Shown: positions 59,976-64,000 of the stretch, piece by piece | Layout: every line of letters starts with the position of its first letter | Position numbering within the stretch: position 1 is the first letter of the stretch | Source of the DNA: Pelomonas sp963422775 | GTDB lineage: Bacteria; Pseudomonadota; Gammaproteobacteria; Burkholderiales; Burkholderiaceae_C | DNA: 64,000 nt | Reading direction: 5' to 3' | Assembly: GCA_963422775.4 (NCBI GenBank) | Contig: CAUJSJ030000184.1 | Coordinates: 24,092 to 88,091 of the forward strand | The notes under the pieces: generated by a model | The model's database searches: none | Seen by the model: the letters and a program-made list of their open reading frames with translations, nothing else | What the model was told of the DNA's origin: nothing | Translations under genes and position numbers: made by a program

Positions 59976-62900
59976 TCAGATCCAGTTGCCGCCGTTGTTG
60001 CGGCGGTGCTCGTCGTCCTCGGCCAGCTTGCGGTCGATGGCGGCGAGGTGGACGTCCGGCGTCGTGGGCAGCACGGCCGCCTTGCCGAGGTCGACCGGCG
60101 CGCTGCCCAGCAGGGCCTCGCCCGGCGCGGCCAGCACGTCGTGCAGGCCGACGGTGGTGGCCTCGCTGGCCTTCTGCGGCTGCACGTCCTTGGTGAACCA
60201 GACGTCGGCCACGTCGTGCTTGGCGCCGTCGGTCGAGGTGTAGCTGGACACCAGGCCGATGAGATTGCCGTTGTCGCTGCCCGAACCCTTGGTGGCGTTC
60301 AGGTCGAGGGACGCGACGCCCAGCTCGTCCAGCGTCTTCAGCTCACCGGCGTCGGTCTTGCCGTCGTGGTTGGCGTCCACCCAGACCTTGAGGTCCTTCC
60401 AGTTGGCGTCGTGCAGATCGAGCTTGCCGTCGTGGTTGCTGTCCTGCTCGGCCATGGCGGCGTAGCCGTCCTTGGCGTGCTTGCCGTTGGCCAGGATGGT
60501 GCCCATGCCGAACAGCTCGCTGCCGTTGTTGATGATGCCGTCGTGGTTGCGGTCCATCACCAGCAAGCCGTCGCCGCCGGCCACCCAGCCGACCTTGTTC
60601 ACCTGGCCGGTGCCCAGCAGATCGAAGTTGACGCCCTGGGCCGCCGCCAGCGTGTTCACGCCGTGGCCGTCCAGATCCAGCACGATGGGGGTCTGGGCGA
60701 AGTAGGCGTTGAGCTGGCCGCCGTTCATCTCGGCGAAGACCGAGCCGCTCAGCGCGTCGAGCTGGGCCATGCTCATCGCGGCGATGTCGCGGGTTTCCAG
60801 GCCGTGGATCTGGTCGGTCGTGATGGCATGGACCTGGTCGGTCGTCAGCCCGGCGGCCTGGTCGGTCGTCAGCGCAGTGATCTGGCCGACCTTCAGCGTG
60901 CTGAACTGGGCGGTGGTGATCGCGTCGATCTGGCCCACGCTCAGCGTGGCGAAGTTGGCCGTGCTGATCGCCCGCAGGTCGTCGGTCTCCAGCGAGGCCA
61001 TCTGGCCGGTGCTGAAGGCCTGGACCTGGGTGGACGTCATGACCGCGAACTGCGAGGCCGTGAAGGTGTTCAGGTCAGCCGTGGACAGGTGGTTGATCTG
61101 GCTGGTCGACAGCACCGACACGCGGCCCGCCAGTCCCGTCAGCTGATCAGTCGTCAGCGCGCCGAGCTGGGTGTCGGTGAGCGCGTGGATCGCGGCGGTG
61201 GACAGCTTGGCCAGGTCGGACGCCTCGATGGCGACGATCTGGGCGGTGGACAGCGAGACCACCTGATCCGTCGACATCACCGCGAACTGGGCCGAGCCCA
61301 TCGCCAGCATGTCGGCCGTGGAGAAGCCGTCGAGCTGGCTGGCCGTCAGCGACATGACCTGGTTGGTACCCAGCGCGGCGATGTGGTCCGTGTTGAAGGC
61401 CGCGAACTGGTCGGAATCCAGGCCGGCGAGCGCCGCCGTCGTGATGGCGCGCAGGTCGGCCGTCTCCAGCTTGGCGAGCTGGCCGGTGGTCAGCGAGCCG
61501 ATCTGGGCGGAATCCAGCGCGGCGAACTGCGCCGTGCCCAGGGCGTTCAGGTTGTCGGTCGACAGGTGGCCGAGCTGCGTGGTCGTCAGCGCCTCGGCCT
61601 GGGGCCGAGGACAGGTTGGCGAACTGGCCGCTGGACAGGCTGTTCAGGTCGGCCGTGCCCAGGGTGCTGATCTGGCTGGTCGTCAGGTTGCTGATCTGGC
61701 TGCTGCTCAGTGCCCGCGCAGCTGGTCGCTCGTGAAGGCGTCGAGCTGGTCGGAGGACAGGTTGCTCAGCGCGGCCGTCCGCGATGGACTTGATGTCGGC
61801 CGTTTCGATGGCGGCCAGCTGGGCGGTGGAACAGGCTGACCACTTGCGCCGAGGTCAGCGCGCCGATCTGAGACGAGGTCAGCGCCACCATGTCGGCGGT
61901 GCTCAGGCCGTCGATCTGCGTCGCGCCGAGCGAGGCCACCTGGGCGGTGGTCAGCGAACCGACGGCATCGCTGGCCAGCGCGGCGACCTGGGCCGAGGTC
62001 AGCGCGTTCAGCGCGGCCGTCGAGACGGCACGCAGGTCGGCCGTTTCGAGCTTGCCGAGCTGGGCGGTGGTCAACGCGCCGAACTGGCTGGACGACAGCG
62101 CAGCGAACTGCGCGGTGCCCAGCGCGTTGAGGTTGTCGGTGGCGAGATTGCCGAGCTGGGTGCTCGACAGGGCCTGCACCTGGGCCGTGGACAGGTTGGC
62201 GAACTGGCTGTTCGTCAGGCTGTTCAGGTCGGCCGTCCCCAGCGTGCTGACCTGGGCGGTCGTCAGCGCGTTGATCTGGCTGCTGCTCAGCGCACGGAGC
62301 TGATCGCTGGTGAAGGCGTCGAGCTGGTCGGACGACAGGTTGCGCAAGCCACCTGTGGACAGCGACTTGATGTCGCCCGTCTCGATGGCAGCCAACTGGG
62401 CCGTGGACAGTGCACCGGCCTGGGCGGAGCCCAGCGCGGCGACCTGGCTCGACGTCAGCGCCACCATGTCGGCCGTCGACAGGCCCTTGATCTGGGCGCT
62501 GCCCAGCGAGGCCACTTGCGCGGTCGTCAAGGAGCCGACAGCGTCGCTGGCCAGTGCAGCGACCTGGTCGGACGACAGGCCACCAAGGGCCGCCGTCGAG
62601 ACGGCGCCGCAGGTCAGCGGTTTCCAGCTTGCCCAGTTGGGCCGTGGTCAGGGCGCCGAACTGCGTGGAGGTCAGCGCAGCAAACTGCGCGGTGCCCAGG
62701 GCGTTCAGGTTGTCGGTGGCGAGGTTGCCGAGCTGGGTGCTCGTCAGCGCCTGCACCTGGGTGGAAGACAGGTTGGCGAACTGGCCGCTGGACAGGCTGT
62801 TCAGGTCCGCCGTGCCGAGCGTGGTGATCTGGCTCGTGGTCAGGCTGTTGACCTGGCTGCTGCTCAAGGCACGCAGCTGGTCGCTGGTGAAGGCGTCGAG

Positions 62901-64000
62901 CTGGGTTGACGACAGGTTGCGCAGCGCGCCGGTGGACAGTGACTTGATGTCACCGGTCTCGATGGCGGCGAGCTGGGGCGGTGGACAGTGCGCCGGCCTG
63001 GTCGGAATTCAGCGAGCCGACCTGGGCCGAGGTCAGGGCGACCATGTCGCCCGTCGTCAGGCCCTTGAGCTGGCTGGTACCCAGCGCGGCGATCTGGGCC
63101 GTGGACATCGAGCCCACGGCATCGCTGGCCAGTGCGCCGACCTGGTCGGACGACAAGCCGGCGAGCGCCCCGGTCGTGACGGCGCGCAGGTCGGCCGTTT
63201 CCAGCTTGGCCAGCTGGGCCGTGGTGAGTGCGCCGAACTGGCCGGACGACAGCGTGGCGAACTGCGCGGTGCCCAGGGCGTTGAGGCTGTCGGTGCCCCA
63301 GGTTGCCGAGCTGGGTGCTCGTCAGCGCCTGGACCTGCGCCGTGGACAGGTTGGCGATCTGGCCGGTGGTCAGCACGTTCAGGTCGGCCGTCGTCAGGTT
63401 GACGATCTGCGGGCTGGTGCTCAGCGCGTTGAGCTGCGTGGAGCTCAGCGCGCGCAGCTGGTCGCTGGTGAGGGCGTCGAGCTGGTCGGTGGACAGGTTG
63501 CGCAGTGCGGCGGTCGAGATGGACTTGATGTCACCCGTCTCGATGGCCGCGATCTGGGCCGTGGACAGGGCGGCGACCTGGGCCGAGGTCAGCGCGCCGA
63601 CCTGGGCCGAAGTCAGGGCGACCATGTCGGCCGTGGTCAGGCCCTTGATCTGGGCAGAGCCCAGCGAGGCCACCTGCGCCGTGGACAGCGAGCCGACGGC
63701 CGTCGCTGGCCAGCGCGGCGACCTGGGCCGAGGTCAGCGAGTTCAGCGCGGCCGTCGAGGACGGCACGCAGGTCGGGCCGTCTCCAGCTTGGCGAGCTGG
63801 GCGGTGGTCAACGCGCCGAACTGGCTGGACGACAGCGCGGCGAACTGCGCGGTGCCCAGGGCGTTGAGGTTGTCGGTGGGCGAGGTTGCCGAGCTGGGTG
63901 CTCGTCAGCGCCTGGACCTGGCCCGAGGACAGGTTGCCGAACTGGCTGCTGGACAGGCTGTTCAGGTCGGCCGTGCCCAGCGTGCTGACCTGGGCCGTCG
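59976..64000 (-). CDS. Giant secreted repeat protein (adhesin-like), 3' part; frame broken in the repeats
   Basis: The gene enters from beyond base 64000 and ends at 59976. The C-terminal ~235 residues (59976-60690) are a calcium-type domain known from RTX-like secreted proteins: TPIVLDLDGHGVNTLAAAQG, GGDGLLVMDRNHDGIINNGS, and three EF-hand-like loops (DRNHDGIIN, DSNHDGKLD, DANHDGKTD). Upstream is a long array of 8-residue repeats such as ALTTAQVS, ALSSSQFG, NLSTAQVQ, rich in Ser/Thr, Ala and Gln. The frame is open to about 61600; beyond this, single-base insertions split it. The last residues (NNGGNWI) may hold a type I secretion signal. The LapB-type exporter at 39.3-44.5 kb is the likely secretion system. 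Confidence 0.78.
60750..64000 (-). repeat. Octapeptide (24-bp) repeat array with 576-bp higher-order period
   Basis: More than 130 imperfect 24-bp units encoding L-[STGA]-[TS]-x-[QD]-[hydrophobic]-x-x-type octads. A marker, TGTTCAGGTC (first base at 61641, 62221, 62798, 63959; degenerate at 63376 and 61067), shows that blocks of 24 octads (576 bp, 192 residues) repeat in order, each with characteristic members such as NLATDNLN, KLETADLR, ALASDAVG, GLSTADMV and AIETGDIK. Confidence 0.88.

Noticed and set aside
59907..61670. Long plus-strand open frame over the repeat-protein gene
   Set aside because: Antisense shadow of a high-GC repetitive gene; its translation is low-complexity with no start signal, whereas the minus strand encodes a recognisable calcium-binding domain.
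60750..64000. CRISPR array (regular repeats)
   Set aside because: Repeats are 24 bp without spacers, are imperfect, and translate to octapeptides in one frame; no cas genes are nearby.

Overview
The window is a high-GC, gene-dense bacterial chromosome segment. Gene content suggests a betaproteobacterium of the order Burkholderiales, in the Roseateles/Mitsuaria/Rubrivivax/Leptothrix neighbourhood. Pointers are the DUF2917 gene divergent from a LysR regulator, tandem DUF4124 proteins, a Bug/TctC-type binding protein, a DUF3563 protein and a RegB/RegA redox pair. The assignment is inference from gene content; no rRNA or tRNA gene was seen.

Bases 1-6622 hold a respiratory operon: cyoABCD (quinol oxidase, cyoA cut at the window edge), a SURF1-like assembly factor, and a RegB/RegA-type redox sensor kinase and regulator, all tightly packed or overlapping. 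Bases 6615-28561 are mixed: a PuuB-like FAD oxidase, a complete IS1182-type insertion sequence with imperfect terminal inverted repeats, two alpha/beta hydrolases, an ExbB-ExbD-TonB-like operon, an MFS exporter, a GAF protein, a di-heme peroxidase with a lipoprotein, a LytS/LytTR pair, a DUF2938 protein next to a metallothionein-like protein, an endonuclease V-like protein, a luciferase-like monooxygenase, a GNAT/DUF2917 pair divergent from a LysR gene with a clear T-N11-A operator, a YebC protein and an HtrA protease. Bases 28651-37181 are housekeeping and accessory genes (TctC-like protein, DUF4124 pair, acyltransferase, deacetylase, rlmB, upp, split chromate transporter, 2-hydroxyacid dehydrogenase, DUF1993).

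Bases 37188-64000 look like a secretion and glycosylation island. A TPR/GT41 (SPINDLY-like O-GlcNAc transferase family) gene abuts a LapB/LssB-type type I secretion ABC exporter, followed by HlyD and TolC partners. Then come genes for a dTDP-3-amino-3,6-dideoxyhexose (fused acyltransferase/3,4-ketoisomerase, DegT aminotransferase, GNAT), a five-gene acyl-activation and reduction operon (ACP, AMP-ligase, LuxE-like, LuxC-like, SDR with an apparent frameshift), four or more glycosyltransferase-like proteins, a methyltransferase, an uncharacterised protein and a GSCFA protein. At the right edge is the 3' part of a very large secreted repeat protein. It has 8-residue Ser/Thr-containing repeats arranged in an exact 576-bp higher-order period, and a C-terminal domain with EF-hand-like loops.

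Working hypothesis: the giant repeat protein is the type I secretion substrate and the island builds and attaches an unusual acylated amino sugar to its Ser/Thr repeats before export. The repeat region as given carries several single-base insertions that break the frame; they can be located by comparing repeat copies and may be assembly errors or real decay.
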